From NCBI RefSeq assembly GCF_000954115.1, contig NZ_CP010797.1, positions 3,472,001-3,536,000 on the forward strand: a DNA stretch of 64,000 bases, read 5' to 3'. The translations under genes were made by a program, and so were the position numbers. Under the pieces are notes generated by a model. It was not told where the DNA came from, ran no database searches, and saw nothing but the letters and a program-made list of their open reading frames with translations. This document shows, in pieces, positions 1 through 8,392 of the stretch (position 1 is its first letter; each line of letters opens with the position of its first letter). Origin of the DNA: Rhodococcus sp. B7740 (GTDB lineage: Bacteria > Actinomycetota > Actinomycetes > Mycobacteriales > Mycobacteriaceae).

Positions 1-1
1 C

Positions 2-361
2 GTCGACGAGGCGGCCATCGCCAACGCGACCTGCGGATCTCCGCAGTCCAACTACGTCGTCTTCGCCAAGACGCCCACCTCGGCCGAGTGCCCCGAGGAC
101 GCCGATCAGTACTACTACGAAACCTACTTCGACATCGAACAGGGAGCGCTGTGCCTCGACATCGACTGGCAGGTCGGTGGATGCATGGACCTCGTCGGTG
201 AATTCGCCCAGCGGATCGACTGCGCCACCCCCGGTGCCGACACCCGCCGCGTCGTGACCATCCTGCAGGGCACCTCGTCCGTCGACGACTGCCCCGACCC
301 GGCGCAGTACGGGTTCGAGAAGGACTCACGCAACTTCGTCGTCTGCGTCGAACGGTTGTGA
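2..361 (+). CDS. LppU/SCO3897-like cysteine-rich protein, 3' part only
   Basis: The frame is open from the window edge to a TGA at 359-361, so only the last 119 residues are seen. The visible part holds two tandem copies of a pattern: a Cys, about ten residues later a short hydrophobic strand ending in VVF or VVT, then a Cys-Pro or Asp-Cys-Pro step, and a closing LCL or VCV. Six or more regularly spaced cysteines suggest disulfide-bonded extracytoplasmic domains, as in LppU-type proteins of mycobacteria and rhodococci. The N-terminus, which should carry a membrane anchor or lipobox, lies outside the window. The stop overlaps the GTG of the transporter downstream, so the two are probably co-translated. 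No biochemical role is known to me. Confidence 0.6.
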   Translation, partial: VDEAAIANATCGSPQSNYVVFAKTPTSAECPEDADQYYYETYFDIEQGALCLDIDWQVGGCMDLVGEFAQRIDCATPGADTRRVVTILQGTSSVDDCPDPAQYGFEKDSRNFVVCVERL

Positions 362-1794
362 CCTCCCCGGAGATCTCGGTCTCGAGCGCTCGGGGGCGCT
401 GGATCGTCGCAGCAACGGTCCTCGGGTCGGCGCTGGCGATGCTCGACGCCACCGTGGTCAACATTGCGCTGCCGGCCATCGGCCGTGATCTCGGTGCCGG
501 TGTCACGGGTCTGCAGTGGACGCTGAGCGGCTACACCCTGGCACTGGCGTCGCTGATTCTGTTGGGGGGCTCCCTCGGCGACCGGCTGGGTCGCAGACGG
601 GTGTTCGTCTGGGGCACGGTCTGGTTCGCGGCCGCATCGGTACTGTGCGGGCTCGCCCCCAGTATCGAGGTGCTGATCGCGGCGCGACTGCTTCAGGGTG
701 TCGGTGCGGCCCTGCTGACGCCGGGGTCGCTCGCACTGATATCGGCGTCGATCAAGGCCGAGGATCGAGGAGCCGCGATCGGTCTGTGGTCGGGATTGGG
801 CGGCGTCGCGTCTGCGGTCGGTCCGTTGCTCGGGGGCTGGTTGGTCGACGCCGTCGGGTGGCGTTCGGTGTTCCTGATCAATATTCCGCTCGCCGTCGTC
901 GTTGTGTGGGTGGCGGCGAAACACGTTCCGGAGAGCCGGGATCCGCATGCGGCCGGTCGGCTCGACGTACCGGGCGCGGTGGCGGTGGCGGCAGCATTGG
1001 GGCTGCTGACCTACGGGCTGATCGAATCACAGTTTCCGGCAGTGCTTCTCGGCGTCGTGGCCGTCGCTGTGTTCGTCGTGATCGAGCGACGCTCACACGA
1101 TCCACTGGTCCCGCCGTCGCTGTTCGCATCGCGAGTGTTTCTGGCGGCCAATCTCGTGACGTTCGCCGTCTACGCGGCCCTGGGCGGAGTGTTCTTCCTT
1201 CTGGTGCTGCAGCTGCAGTTCGCCGTGGGTTACTCGCCCATAGCGGCCGGAGTGGCCACGCTACCGATCACCGCTCTCATGCTGGTGCTGTCCGCTCGCG
1301 CGGGGCGCATCGCCGGACGCATAGGTCCGCGTATTCCGATGACCGTGGGACCACTGCTGGCAGCGCTGGGGTTGGTGCTCATGCTCCGCATCGGGCCCGG
1401 CTCCACCTATGCCACGGATGTTCTGCCCGCGGTTGTCGTCTTCGGGCTCGGCCTGTCCGCTCTGGTGGCTCCGCTGACCGGAGCGGTGCTGGGCGCGGTG
1501 TCCACCGATCGCGCCGGAATCGCGTCGGGCGTCAACAACGCCGTGGCTCGCACCAGTCAGCTTCTCGCCGTGGCCGCGCTACCTGCGCTCGCGGGTATCG
1601 CCGGGTCCGATTACTCTGCGGCGGAAGCGTTCTCGGACGGCTTCCACACCGCGATGCTGATGTGCGCCGGACTGCTGGTGATCGGTGCCGCCATCGCGGC
1701 GGTGATGATCCGCGGCAGCGCCGAGGACGCGTCGGACTGCCCACCGCACTGCGATATCGGGACTCCACCGGTGGCACGTCGACGGTCCGCCTGA
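358..1794 (+). CDS. MFS transporter, DHA2 (EmrB/QacA-like) family
   Basis: Drug/H+ antiporter-type permease of 478 residues starting at GTG, which overlaps the preceding stop by four bases. The N-terminal half shows the DHA2 hallmarks: a first helix with LDATVVNIALPAI, the motif A loop LGDRLGRRRVF near residues 75-86, and the motif C-like stretch GPLLGGWLVD near residue 160. The hydrophobic pattern fits about 14 membrane helices, with a short polar C-terminus. Substrates cannot be told from sequence; efflux of a hydrophobic compound is the family role. It ends 31 bases before the oppositely transcribed universal stress gene, with no obvious hairpin between them. Confidence 0.85.
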   Translation: MTSPEISVSSARGRWIVAATVLGSALAMLDATVVNIALPAIGRDLGAGVTGLQWTLSGYTLALASLILLGGSLGDRLGRRRVFVWGTVWFAAASVLCGLAPSIEVLIAARLLQGVGAALLTPGSLALISASIKAEDRGAAIGLWSGLGGVASAVGPLLGGWLVDAVGWRSVFLINIPLAVVVVWVAAKHVPESRDPHAAGRLDVPGAVAVAAALGLLTYGLIESQFPAVLLGVVAVAVFVVIERRSHDPLVPPSLFASRVFLAANLVTFAVYAALGGVFFLLVLQLQFAVGYSPIAAGVATLPITALMLVLSARAGRIAGRIGPRIPMTVGPLLAALGLVLMLRIGPGSTYATDVLPAVVVFGLGLSALVAPLTGAVLGAVSTDRAGIASGVNNAVARTSQLLAVAALPALAGIAGSDYSAAEAFSDGFHTAMLMCAGLLVIGAAIAAVMIRGSAEDASDCPPHCDIGTPPVARRRSA

Positions 1795-1825
1795 CGGACA
1801 CCGAGCGTCTCGTGGACCGATCCGT

Positions 1826-2692
1826 TCAGGGGACGACGAGCACGGGGCAACCCGCATGATGAAGCACGTTCTGTCCCACCGAACCCGGTACCGTGCCCCG
1901 GCACCGACCGCGGCGACCCACGACCAGCAACTGCGCGTGCACCGAACGCTCACGCAGGTGCCGCGCGGCCGAGCCGACGGTCGCTCGGACGCTCGTCTCC
2001 ACATCGTCGAACTTCTCACCGAGCTGCTCCACGACCTCGAACAGCCACCGTCCCTGCTCCACCTTCAGCGCACTCCAGTCGACGCTGTCTGCATGCGGAC
2101 CCGAGGGTGCTTGCAGAACATGGTGCACTGCCAGGGGTGCACGCAGACTGCGGGCGTACTCGAACGCTGTGAGCAACACGGCCTCCGCCCGATCGGAGCA
2201 GTCGACCCCCACCTCCACCGGTAACGCACCGTTCTTCGATTCCGCCGTCGGCGTTCGGAACACCAGGACCGCCGATTGCGCACCGTCGCAAATTCTGACG
2301 GTCTCGCCACCGAGGACGGTGCCGTCGGAACTACTCGATCCGACCACCACGAGACTGGCCCACTTCGATATCGTCGCCATGAACGGCGCTATCGGCCTGC
2401 GGGTCAGAACGGTCTCCACGTCCACCGATGACGCTGTTCCGTGCACGACGCTTTCGGCCTCGACGAGAATGTCCTGGCCGGTCGACCGAAACGCCTCGAA
2501 CAACTCGCGGCCGTCGGAGCCGACCGTGGACCCGGGAAACCACTCGGTGTTCGGAATGGCGTGCACGAGCGTCACGGGGATGTTCTCGTCGGCCGCGTAC
2601 CGAGCGACCCACGCGCACGCCTCCAGTGCGGTTGCCGATCCGTCGATTCCTACGTAGACGGGCCACGGTCGATCGTCTGAACTGGTCACCAC
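1826..2692 (-). CDS. Universal stress protein, tandem domain (DosR-regulon type)
   Basis: Protein of 288 residues with two UspA folds, each opening with a VGIDGS- or VGVDCS-type beta strand. The second domain ends in a VVGRRG...PGSVGQN nucleotide-binding loop. That loop is two residues shorter than the usual G-2x-G-9x-G spacing, so ATP binding by this domain is uncertain. The start is one of two adjacent GTG codons (2692 or 2689) behind GAGAGGA; a longer open frame upstream lacks USP homology. It is the last gene of a minus-strand set with the alcohol dehydrogenase and another USP. In mycobacteria such proteins are induced by hypoxia and nitric oxide through DosR, and the dosRS genes lie 9 kb away. 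Confidence 0.85.
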   Translation of the reverse strand: MVTSSDDRPWPVYVGIDGSATALEACAWVARYAADENIPVTLVHAIPNTEWFPGSTVGSDGRELFEAFRSTGQDILVEAESVVHGTASSVDVETVLTRRPIAPFMATISKWASLVVVGSSSSDGTVLGGETVRICDGAQSAVLVFRTPTAESKNGALPVEVGVDCSDRAEAVLLTAFEYARSLRAPLAVHHVLQAPSGPHADSVDWSALKVEQGRWLFEVVEQLGEKFDDVETSVRATVGSAARHLRERSVHAQLLVVGRRGRCRGTVPGSVGQNVLHHAGCPVLVVP

Positions 2693-2760
2693 GCATCGGT
2701 CCTCTCGTTGTGCATCCCACCGACACGGACGATGCCGGTCGGCGCGCGAGCGCAACAGGG

Positions 2761-2771
2761 GACAAAGTCCT
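2761..2771 (-). promoter_or_regulatory. Short GGAC-AAA-GTCC inverted repeat, possible degenerate DosR box
   Basis: A perfect inverted repeat of GGAC and GTCC around three A residues sits about 70 bases upstream of the USP start at 2692. The DosR consensus has a four-base spacer between GGGAC and GTCCC, so this is a near miss. It may be a weak or diverged site, or chance. Confidence 0.25.
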
Positions 2772-2798
2772 CGGTTCGAGTGTTCGGTCCTTCCCGGA

Positions 2799-3848
2799 CT
2801 AGCCGTCACCTCTCGATACGACGACCTTGAGAGCACCGGTCTCCGCTGCTCTGCCGAACACGTCGTACGCAGTGCCGAACTCCGCCATGGGGAACCGGTG
2901 GGTGATCAGGGCACCGGGATCGAGCTGCCCGGCGGACGCGAGCGCGGCCAGTACGGGGGTCGAGCTGGTGTCCACCAGCCCGGTGGTGATGGTGAGGTCA
3001 CGAATCCAGATGTCCTCGAGATGCAATGTCGCAGGAGAACCGTGCACTCCGATGTTGGCCACGTGCCCACCCGGTCGCACGAGCTCGACGGCCGACTCGA
3101 ACGTGTCGGGGATCCCGACCGCTTCCATCACCACATGCGCTCCCAACCCACCCGTCAGGCCGTCGACGACGACAGCGACATCCTCGCGGCTGCTGTTCAC
3201 CACCGTCTTCGCTCCGAATCGCGCGGCGGCGGCAAGCCGACTGTCGTTCGTGTCGACGGCAACGATGTGGCTGGGAGAGAACAGTTGTGCCGTCATGATG
3301 GCCGCAAGACCGATCGGGCCCGCTCCCACGACCACGACGACGTCTCCCGGCCGAACCCGGCCGTTGAGCACTCCCACCTCGTATCCGGTGGGGAAGATGT
3401 CCGCGAGCATCAACATCTGTTCGTCGCTGAGGCCGATCGGTACCGGATGAGTGGAGTTGTCCGCGAACGGAACTCGAACGAACTCGGCCTGGACGCCGTC
3501 GACGAGATGGCCGAGAATCCAGCCGCCCCCGCCGAGGCACTGTCCGTAACGGCCGGTACGACAGAACGCACACGAGCCGCACGAGGAAATGCAGGATACG
3601 AGCACTCGATCACCGACACCGACGCGGGAAACCGAGCTGCCGACCTCGACCACCGTTCCGACTGCCTCATGCCCCAGTACACGTCCCGCCTGAGTTTCCG
3701 GGACGTCACCTTTCAGAATGTGCAGATCCGTTCCGCAGATGGTGACCGCGTCGACTCGCACGATCGCGTCGGTCGCGCTTGCCACAACCGGGTCGGGGAC
3801 TTCGTCCCACGAGATGACACCGTGTCCTCGAAAAACCATCGCGCGCAT
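2799..3848 (-). CDS. Zinc-dependent alcohol dehydrogenase family protein
   Basis: Medium-chain dehydrogenase/reductase of 349 residues. Cys38 (in TICGTDLH) and His60-Glu61 (in LGHEAVG) are the expected catalytic zinc ligands. Four cysteines in CGSC-AF-C...QC spacing near residues 91-105 form the structural zinc lobe. The Rossmann motif VGAGPIGLAA follows near residue 175, so NAD(P)H is the likely cofactor. The ATG at 3848 is chosen because of a good AGGAG seven bases upstream; the frame stays open further but reads through the preceding USP stop region. Substrate is not predictable. Its place between two universal stress genes suggests hypoxic induction, perhaps for redox balance during non-growth. 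Confidence 0.85.
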   Translation of the reverse strand: MRAMVFRGHGVISWDEVPDPVVASATDAIVRVDAVTICGTDLHILKGDVPETQAGRVLGHEAVGTVVEVGSSVSRVGVGDRVLVSCISSCGSCAFCRTGRYGQCLGGGGWILGHLVDGVQAEFVRVPFADNSTHPVPIGLSDEQMLMLADIFPTGYEVGVLNGRVRPGDVVVVVGAGPIGLAAIMTAQLFSPSHIVAVDTNDSRLAAAARFGAKTVVNSSREDVAVVVDGLTGGLGAHVVMEAVGIPDTFESAVELVRPGGHVANIGVHGSPATLHLEDIWIRDLTITTGLVDTSSTPVLAALASAGQLDPGALITHRFPMAEFGTAYDVFGRAAETGALKVVVSRGDG

Positions 3849-3897
3849 TTCGACTCCTGTGTTCGTCGGAGATTCTTCGGACGATGCGAGTGCGCAA

Positions 3898-4776
3898 TCA
3901 GCGCACGACGAGTACCGAGCAGTCGGCGTGGTGAACGAGGTTCTGGCTGACCGATCCGAGAACGGCGCCGCGGAGGGCACCTCGGCCTCGGCACCCGACG
4001 ACCACCATCTGCGCCGACGCAGACATCGCTCGCAAACCTCGTGTCGGGCTCGACTGGGCACTCACCGTCGTGAGCTTCACAGCCGGGTATTTCTCGTGCA
4101 TCTTCTCCACATGAGTTCGCAGCCAGCGCTTCTCGTGCTCGCGCACCTCCTGCCAGTCGATGTACCCGGCACCCATTCCGATGCCGGCCTGGGCTGCGAA
4201 TCCCCAGTAGTTGACCGCGACCACCGGAGCGCCCATGTTGTCGGCCATCTCGAGGGCGATGCCGAGCGCTCGATCGGACTGTTCGCTACCGTCGATCCCG
4301 ACCACGATCGGGCGGCCCGCATCGGCCCGGTCTCTGTCGATGCGGAGCAACAACACCGGGCAGTGCGCGTGCGTGATGACGCGCAAAGTGTTGCTACCGA
4401 GCGTCAGATCGCGGATCGCGCTCGACTTCCGCGATCCCAGTACCACCATTTCTGCGCCGACGTCGGCCACGTACGACGCGATGGTGCCGTCGACACCGAC
4501 GGTTTCCACCGATACCGCGGGAGCTGTGTGGTGTATCTCGCCCTCCGCCCGGACCAGGTGTTTGCGTCCAAGAGCCCGGAGGTCCCTTTCCAACGCGCCG
4601 CCGTCGACGAATGCCGCCGACCCGTACCAATCCCCCACCGGGACAGCGTGAACGAGTCGTACGGTCGCGTGGACCTTCTCTGCGTACGTCGCTGCCCACC
4701 GAGCTGCTGCCTCGGCCTCGGCCGAGCCGTCGATACCCACGACGATGGGAAGGTTTCGGCCTCCGGATTCACTCAT
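3898..4776 (-). CDS. Universal stress protein, tandem domain
   Basis: 292-residue double UspA protein. Domain one starts VVGIDGSAEAE and ends with VVLGSRKSS...LGSNTLRV. Domain two starts VVGIDGSEQSD and ends with VVGCRGRGALRGAVLGSVSQ, a textbook G-2x-G-9x-G-S ATP-binding loop. The ATG at 4776 has AGGAAG eight bases before it and is preferred to the in-frame codon 42 bases upstream. Only 49 bases separate it from the dehydrogenase downstream, so USP, dehydrogenase and the next USP probably form one transcript. Family members bind ATP and act in persistence; the specific role here is unknown. Confidence 0.88.
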   Translation of the reverse strand: MSESGGRNLPIVVGIDGSAEAEAAARWAATYAEKVHATVRLVHAVPVGDWYGSAAFVDGGALERDLRALGRKHLVRAEGEIHHTAPAVSVETVGVDGTIASYVADVGAEMVVLGSRKSSAIRDLTLGSNTLRVITHAHCPVLLLRIDRDRADAGRPIVVGIDGSEQSDRALGIALEMADNMGAPVVAVNYWGFAAQAGIGMGAGYIDWQEVREHEKRWLRTHVEKMHEKYPAVKLTTVSAQSSPTRGLRAMSASAQMVVVGCRGRGALRGAVLGSVSQNLVHHADCSVLVVR

Positions 4777-4880
4777 GTCGTCTTCCTGTCTCGATGTCGC
4801 CGGTCGTGGCCCGGTCACGCATCACCGTGATGCGCTGCGGTTCGGTCGAATCGACAGTAGAGGCGCATCCGACGCCTCGG

Positions 4881-4897
4881 GAGGGCATTTGGTCCGC
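4881..4897 (-). promoter_or_regulatory. Candidate DosR box in the 271-base gap 4777-5047
   Basis: GAGGGCATTTGGTCCGC contains a GGGC...GGTCC arrangement resembling degenerate DosR sites of the GGGACCAAATGGCCC kind when read on the minus strand. It lies about 105 bases upstream of the USP start at 4776, a usual distance for this activator. A further half-site (GAGGTCCCTC) follows near 4911. No gene is seen in the rest of this gap. Confidence 0.35.
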
Positions 4898-5047
4898 GAT
4901 GGGGGTGGCCGAGGTCCCTCGATCCGTTCTGCCGAATCGTCCTATGCGACAGCTCATGTCACCGCGCAGTGAGGGCCCACACGATACGGTCGGCCCACCG
5001 GTCGATGTCGGCCCAATCTCGCGCATCGCCGTACCGGCCACCGAGCC

Positions 5048-5653
5048 TCACGCCGACCCACCTCGGCTCCGCCCGCGGTCGGTCACGAAGCTCAGCCATG
5101 CACGATCCCACTCTCGCATGCGAGCACGTTCGTCGAAGTGCCTTCCCGTCGCGAGCACCGTGATCACGACGAGCGTGGATCCCAGCCAGAAGCCTAGAGC
5201 GGCAGCGACACTCGACACGACATTGGCTGTCGAGGTGGCCGGCTCCGCGACTCGATCACCCTGGGCATCGATACGCGTCTCGACGGTGGCACCCTTCACG
5301 GTGCCGTCCGGAACCCGGACCTCGTCGCTGTGCTTCTCGCCCACCGGCCATTCCCAGACGATCGTCGCGTAGAGCTCGACCACGGCCATGACCGAGTTCG
5401 GTTCCGATCGCACCGTGGGTTCACCGGTCACCACGGCGTCGACCTGTCGAGTGGTGGCGCTCGTGCGCGCCGACTGGGCCGCCAGATCGAGATAGACCGA
5501 TGATCCGACCAGAGCCGCACAGGGAATCAGCGCCAGGACGACCGATACCGCAACGGCGAACAGCACGGCGGCTGCCCTGTCACGTCCGCGCATCAACGGA
5601 TTCGAACTCCACGGTGCCAGATGCCACCAGCGAGCAACGTCGTATCCGAACAT
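5048..5653 (-). CDS. Rv1733c-like two-helix membrane protein
   Basis: 201-residue protein with one membrane helix near residues 28-55, a polar segment of about 100 residues, and a second helix near 150-175 starting AALGFWLG. The NPLMRGRDRAA stretch before helix one and the AALGFWLG start of helix two match the layout of M. tuberculosis Rv1733c, a DosR-regulon antigen of unknown function. The start at 5653 is chosen because it gives the same N-terminal length as Rv1733c; the ribosome-binding site is weak, and a GTG at 5692 is possible. Third gene of a minus-strand unit below a strong DosR box. Confidence 0.7.
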   Translation of the reverse strand: MFGYDVARWWHLAPWSSNPLMRGRDRAAAVLFAVAVSVVLALIPCAALVGSSVYLDLAAQSARTSATTRQVDAVVTGEPTVRSEPNSVMAVVELYATIVWEWPVGEKHSDEVRVPDGTVKGATVETRIDAQGDRVAEPATSTANVVSSVAAALGFWLGSTLVVITVLATGRHFDERARMREWDRAWLSFVTDRGRSRGGSA

Positions 5654-5726
5654 AGTTATCGCCCACTCTCTTACGGCATTCTCTTGCAGCACTCCGTGTG
5701 TGACGGTCGAAGCCGAACGGCCCCGG

Positions 5727-6092
5727 TCATCGGCGAAAGAGCGCGGACACCTCGTCGAGATCGATATCGGTCCGGCAACCGCTGGGTTCCAGTTCGACGT
5801 AGAAGGTCTCGTAGCCGCGCGGGTCTGCGCCGCGCTCTCCGGTGCTGCGCCGCTCGAACACCCGCGCGCCCGGCCACCGATCGAGCACGGCTGTTCGGAG
5901 GATGTGCCCGTCCGGCGAGACCCCGCTGAGCGGTCCGTATTCGGCGATCATCACCGCGTGGACGACACCGCCGATCGAGGCGGTGGTCACCGGGAACACC
6001 ATCGGCCCTCGCGCCGTCGGGATGTCGACCGTGATGGAGTCGGAATCGACCAGTACCGGACTCGGTGCCGGTCGGCCTTCCCTGTCGGTCAT
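5727..6092 (-). CDS. Hypothetical protein of the DosR island
   Basis: 121-residue soluble protein that I do not recognise. It begins MTDREGRPAP and is acidic towards the C-terminus (DIDLDEVSAL). No signal peptide or membrane segment is seen. The start at 6092 is preferred because the upstream in-frame extension is Arg-rich shadow sequence overlapping the neighbouring gene. It lies between two small membrane protein genes on the same strand, 46 bases after one and 73 bases before the other, so it is probably co-transcribed from the DosR box near 6480. Confidence 0.55.
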   Translation of the reverse strand: MTDREGRPAPSPVLVDSDSITVDIPTARGPMVFPVTTASIGGVVHAVMIAEYGPLSGVSPDGHILRTAVLDRWPGARVFERRSTGERGADPRGYETFYVELEPSGCRTDIDLDEVSALFRR

Positions 6093-6138
6093 GGTCGAGG
6101 TCTCCGCTCTGGTCCGATCACCTCGACGGGACGTGGCG

Positions 6139-6408
6139 TCACATCGGCCCCGCGGAGACGTGCCCCGGAGCCGCGTGCGACCTCTGCGCGGTGTGTCGGC
6201 CTGCACGCAGACTCACTGCGGCCAGCACGAACATCGCGGCTGCCGCGCCGCCGGTGACCGCGGCCCACCCGGCCACACCGGACGCGAGCAATGTCAAGAA
6301 GAGCCCGACTGCGGCAACAGCACACACCAGCAAGACTTCGGCGAGTACGTTCTCGGCCTCTGCCAACACGGTATGCCCGTCGTGTCCGTCGTGCGATCGA
6401 TGCTTCAT
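6139..6408 (-). CDS. Small two-helix membrane protein, DosR island
   Basis: 89 residues. A His/Asp-rich start (MKHRSHDGHDGH) is followed by two hydrophobic helices, near residues 22-42 and 46-66, and a His-containing polar tail. The ATG at 6408 has GAGGAG eight bases upstream, so the start is well supported. The His-rich N-terminus could bind a metal, but that is inference. It is the first gene downstream of the DosR-like palindrome at 6471-6490. Confidence 0.6.
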   Translation of the reverse strand: MKHRSHDGHDGHTVLAEAENVLAEVLLVCAVAAVGLFLTLLASGVAGWAAVTGGAAAAMFVLAAVSLRAGRHTAQRSHAAPGHVSAGPM

Positions 6409-6470
6409 CTCGAACTCCTCGTCTCGATGATTCGGTAGTCCCGACATTGCCGTCTCTCGCGTGCGATGGG

Positions 6471-6490
6471 CAGGGCCGAAAGTCCCGATG
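6471..6490. promoter_or_regulatory. DosR box between divergent genes
   Basis: GGGCCGAAAGTCCC at 6473-6486, read on the minus strand as TCGGGACTTTCGGCCCTG, matches the DosR consensus (GGGACT, A/T-rich centre, symmetric CCC arm) closely. It sits 63 bases upstream of the small membrane gene (minus) and 92 bases upstream of the BON gene (plus), so it could serve both. A second half-site, GGTAGTCCCGAC, lies at 6435-6446. Tandem sites are usual at strongly DosR-induced promoters. Confidence 0.65.
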
Positions 6491-6581
6491 TGTCCGGCAT
6501 CGGGCTCGATCTTCGGCCACGCCAGGCGAAGATGACCAAGGACCCTTGCACCACCTCTGTCGCGGGTCCGACCATCGGAAC

Positions 6582-7247
6582 ATGAGCACAACACATTCGA
6601 GCGATGCCGAGATCAAGAGTCGCGTCGAACTCGAACTACGTTGGGAGCCGGATCTCGACACCACGCATATCGGTCTCGCCGTCACCGACGGCAGCGTCAT
6701 ACTGTCCGGCGAGGTTTCGGACTACTCACAGATCGAAATGGCCGAGCGTGCAGCGTGGAAGGTCCCCGGAGTGATCGCGGTGGCCCGAGAGATCGAGGTG
6801 AGAAACGACATCGGACCGATCAACGACTCGGATCTCGCCCGCGCGGTGGCCGCCGAGCTCGCCGGCACCGCAGAAGTACCGTCGCACTCCGTGCACACCA
6901 CCGTCACACACGGGTGTGTCTTCCTCACCGGCACGGTCCTGTGGGACAGCCAGCGAGCAGCGGCCGGTCATGCGGCGGCGACGGTCGACGGTGCCCGCAA
7001 GGTCGTGAACTCGATCGAGGTGAGCCCCTCTGCTGCAGCAGAATACGTCTCCTCGCACATCGTGGCCGCGCTCGAGCGCCATGCACGCGCCGAAGGCGAA
7101 CGAATATCGGTTTCGGTCGACGGTGTCGGAAACGTGGTGTTGGAAGGGGTGGTGCGCTCGGTCGAGGAAGGCGAAGAGGTCGAACAGGCGGCCCAGAAGG
7201 CACGGGGGGTATCGACGGTCAGCAACCGACTCCGCGTCGCCGATTGA
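6582..7247 (+). CDS. Triple BON-domain protein
   Basis: 221 residues made of three BON modules, at about 10-75, 85-150 and 155-220. Each ends in a V.L.G.V....E...A...A..V.GV..V.N.L pattern; the last reads ARGVSTVSNRLRV. No signal peptide is seen, so the protein is probably cytoplasmic or membrane-peripheral. BON domains bind phospholipids or other hydrophobic ligands. The ATG at 6582 has only a weak GGAA upstream. It is followed 42 bases later by the flavodoxin gene, with which it probably forms a unit driven from the DosR box at about 6480. Confidence 0.75.
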   Translation: MSTTHSSDAEIKSRVELELRWEPDLDTTHIGLAVTDGSVILSGEVSDYSQIEMAERAAWKVPGVIAVAREIEVRNDIGPINDSDLARAVAAELAGTAEVPSHSVHTTVTHGCVFLTGTVLWDSQRAAAGHAAATVDGARKVVNSIEVSPSAAAEYVSSHIVAALERHARAEGERISVSVDGVGNVVLEGVVRSVEEGEEVEQAAQKARGVSTVSNRLRVAD

Positions 7248-7289
7248 GCAGAACACTCACCCACCGAACCTCGGACAGGAGACACCACC

Positions 7290-7832
7290 ATGAGGACACT
7301 GGTCGTCTGTGAATCGATGTACGGCAACACGAAACACGTTGCCGAGGCCATAGCCCGCGGAGTCCGGGCGGGCGATGACGATCGAGTCGACGTCGTGCCG
7401 GCGAGGATCGCTGCGGAGTGCGATCTTTCGCAGTACGACCTGCTCGTCGTCGGGGCTCCAACCCACGTTCACGGACTCAGCACACAGAGAACACGCGATG
7501 CCGCGGCACGTGCGGCATCCAACGCCGAGAAAGGTCTGCGGGTCGAAGCGGACGCCTCGCATCCCGGCGTACGCGAATGGTTGAAGACGCTCGAGCCGTC
7601 GAGAGGTCGGATGGCCGCCTTCGACACTCGGCTCGATCGATCCCGACTGCTGACCGGTCGAGCGTCCAAGACGATCAGCAGGCGGCTACGACACCTCGGC
7701 TACAGTCCCGTGGCCGAACCGGAGAGCTTCGTCGTCGACGATCACACGCGGCTCGAAGCACACGAGGTCGAACGGGCCGAGCAGTGGGGTCGAGCACTGC
7801 GCCTCAGCGCCGCGTCGACGTCGAACGGATGA
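7290..7832 (+). CDS. Flavodoxin-domain protein
   Basis: 180 residues beginning MRTLVVCESMYGNTKHVAEAI: a first beta strand and the S-x-Y-G-N-T FMN-phosphate loop typical of flavodoxins and related protoporphyrinogen oxidases. The second FMN loop is near residue 54 (VVGAPTHVHGL). A strong AGGAG precedes the ATG. The C-terminal part (residues 100-160) is variable. Likely a low-potential electron carrier or flavin reductase working under hypoxia, given its place in the DosR island; the partner is unknown. Confidence 0.75.
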   Translation: MRTLVVCESMYGNTKHVAEAIARGVRAGDDDRVDVVPARIAAECDLSQYDLLVVGAPTHVHGLSTQRTRDAAARAASNAEKGLRVEADASHPGVREWLKTLEPSRGRMAAFDTRLDRSRLLTGRASKTISRRLRHLGYSPVAEPESFVVDDHTRLEAHEVERAEQWGRALRLSAASTSNG

Positions 7833-7843
7833 GTCCATATCCC

Positions 7844-7886
7844 CTGCTGTCCAGCGACATCGGAAGAAGTCGCGCTGGACCAGCAG
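7844..7886. terminator. Imperfect inverted repeat between convergent genes
   Basis: CTGCTGTCCAGCGAC at 7844-7858 pairs imperfectly with GTCGCGCTGGACCAGCAG at 7869-7886. It lies between the convergent flavodoxin and split-barrel genes, so it could end both transcripts. There is no clear T-run. Confidence 0.35.
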
Positions 7887-7901
7887 TGCTGGACCAGCAG
7901 T
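7874..7901. repeat. Two tandem 14-bp repeats
   Basis: GCTGGACCAGCAGT occurs twice with no spacer, at 7874-7887 and 7888-7901. The first copy is also the right arm of the inverted repeat just described. It looks like a local duplication in non-coding DNA. Confidence 0.7.
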
Positions 7902-7924
7902 ATGGCCCGGTCCGATGCCGCGTG

Positions 7925-8392
7925 TCATTCCAGGTGATGCTGGTCGTCCGCAACAGGGCAGCGAGTCAATTCGACCCCCGAAACCGATGTGGGGGTGACC
8001 TCGAGCAGTCTGTGCATCGGCGGACCGTCCGAATGTGGTCGCGGCAGCAGTTGTTCGAGCACTTCGAGTCGAACGTCCACAACTGCACGGGCGATGCCGT
8101 GTATCACCACCGTGGAGTCGGTCGCACGGGCACCGTCCTCGTCGTCGACCTCCAGGACGACCGAGGAATCGAGCACACTGCATCCCAATCGCGACCGCCC
8201 CTCGGCGTAGAAGTACACCCGGGTCCCGACCCAGACGATCGGCACCATGTCGATGGTGGGCCCGAAGTGGTCGTGGCCGATCAGCCGCGCAACAGTTCCT
8301 CGCCGCGCGAGCCGAAGAGCACTGGCGGAGTCGAGAATTCGTCGACGATCGTCATTGCCGTGCAGACGATTCGGTACGGTGCGGTTCGTCAT
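7925..8392 (-). CDS. Pyridoxamine 5'-phosphate oxidase-like FMN split-barrel protein
   Basis: 155 residues starting MTNRTVPNR. After an N-terminal region with LARRGTVARLIG, the segment MVPIVWVGTRVYFYAEG is a typical split-barrel strand pair that binds flavin. Short PPOX-like proteins of this kind are common in DosR regulons. The ATG overlaps the stop of the upstream USP by four bases (ATGA), giving certain translational coupling and fixing the start; the longer open frame is shadow. Substrate unknown; flavin- or F420-dependent reduction is the family expectation. Confidence 0.65.
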   Translation of the reverse strand: MTNRTVPNRLHGNDDRRRILDSASALRLARRGTVARLIGHDHFGPTIDMVPIVWVGTRVYFYAEGRSRLGCSVLDSSVVLEVDDEDGARATDSTVVIHGIARAVVDVRLEVLEQLLPRPHSDGPPMHRLLEVTPTSVSGVELTRCPVADDQHHLE

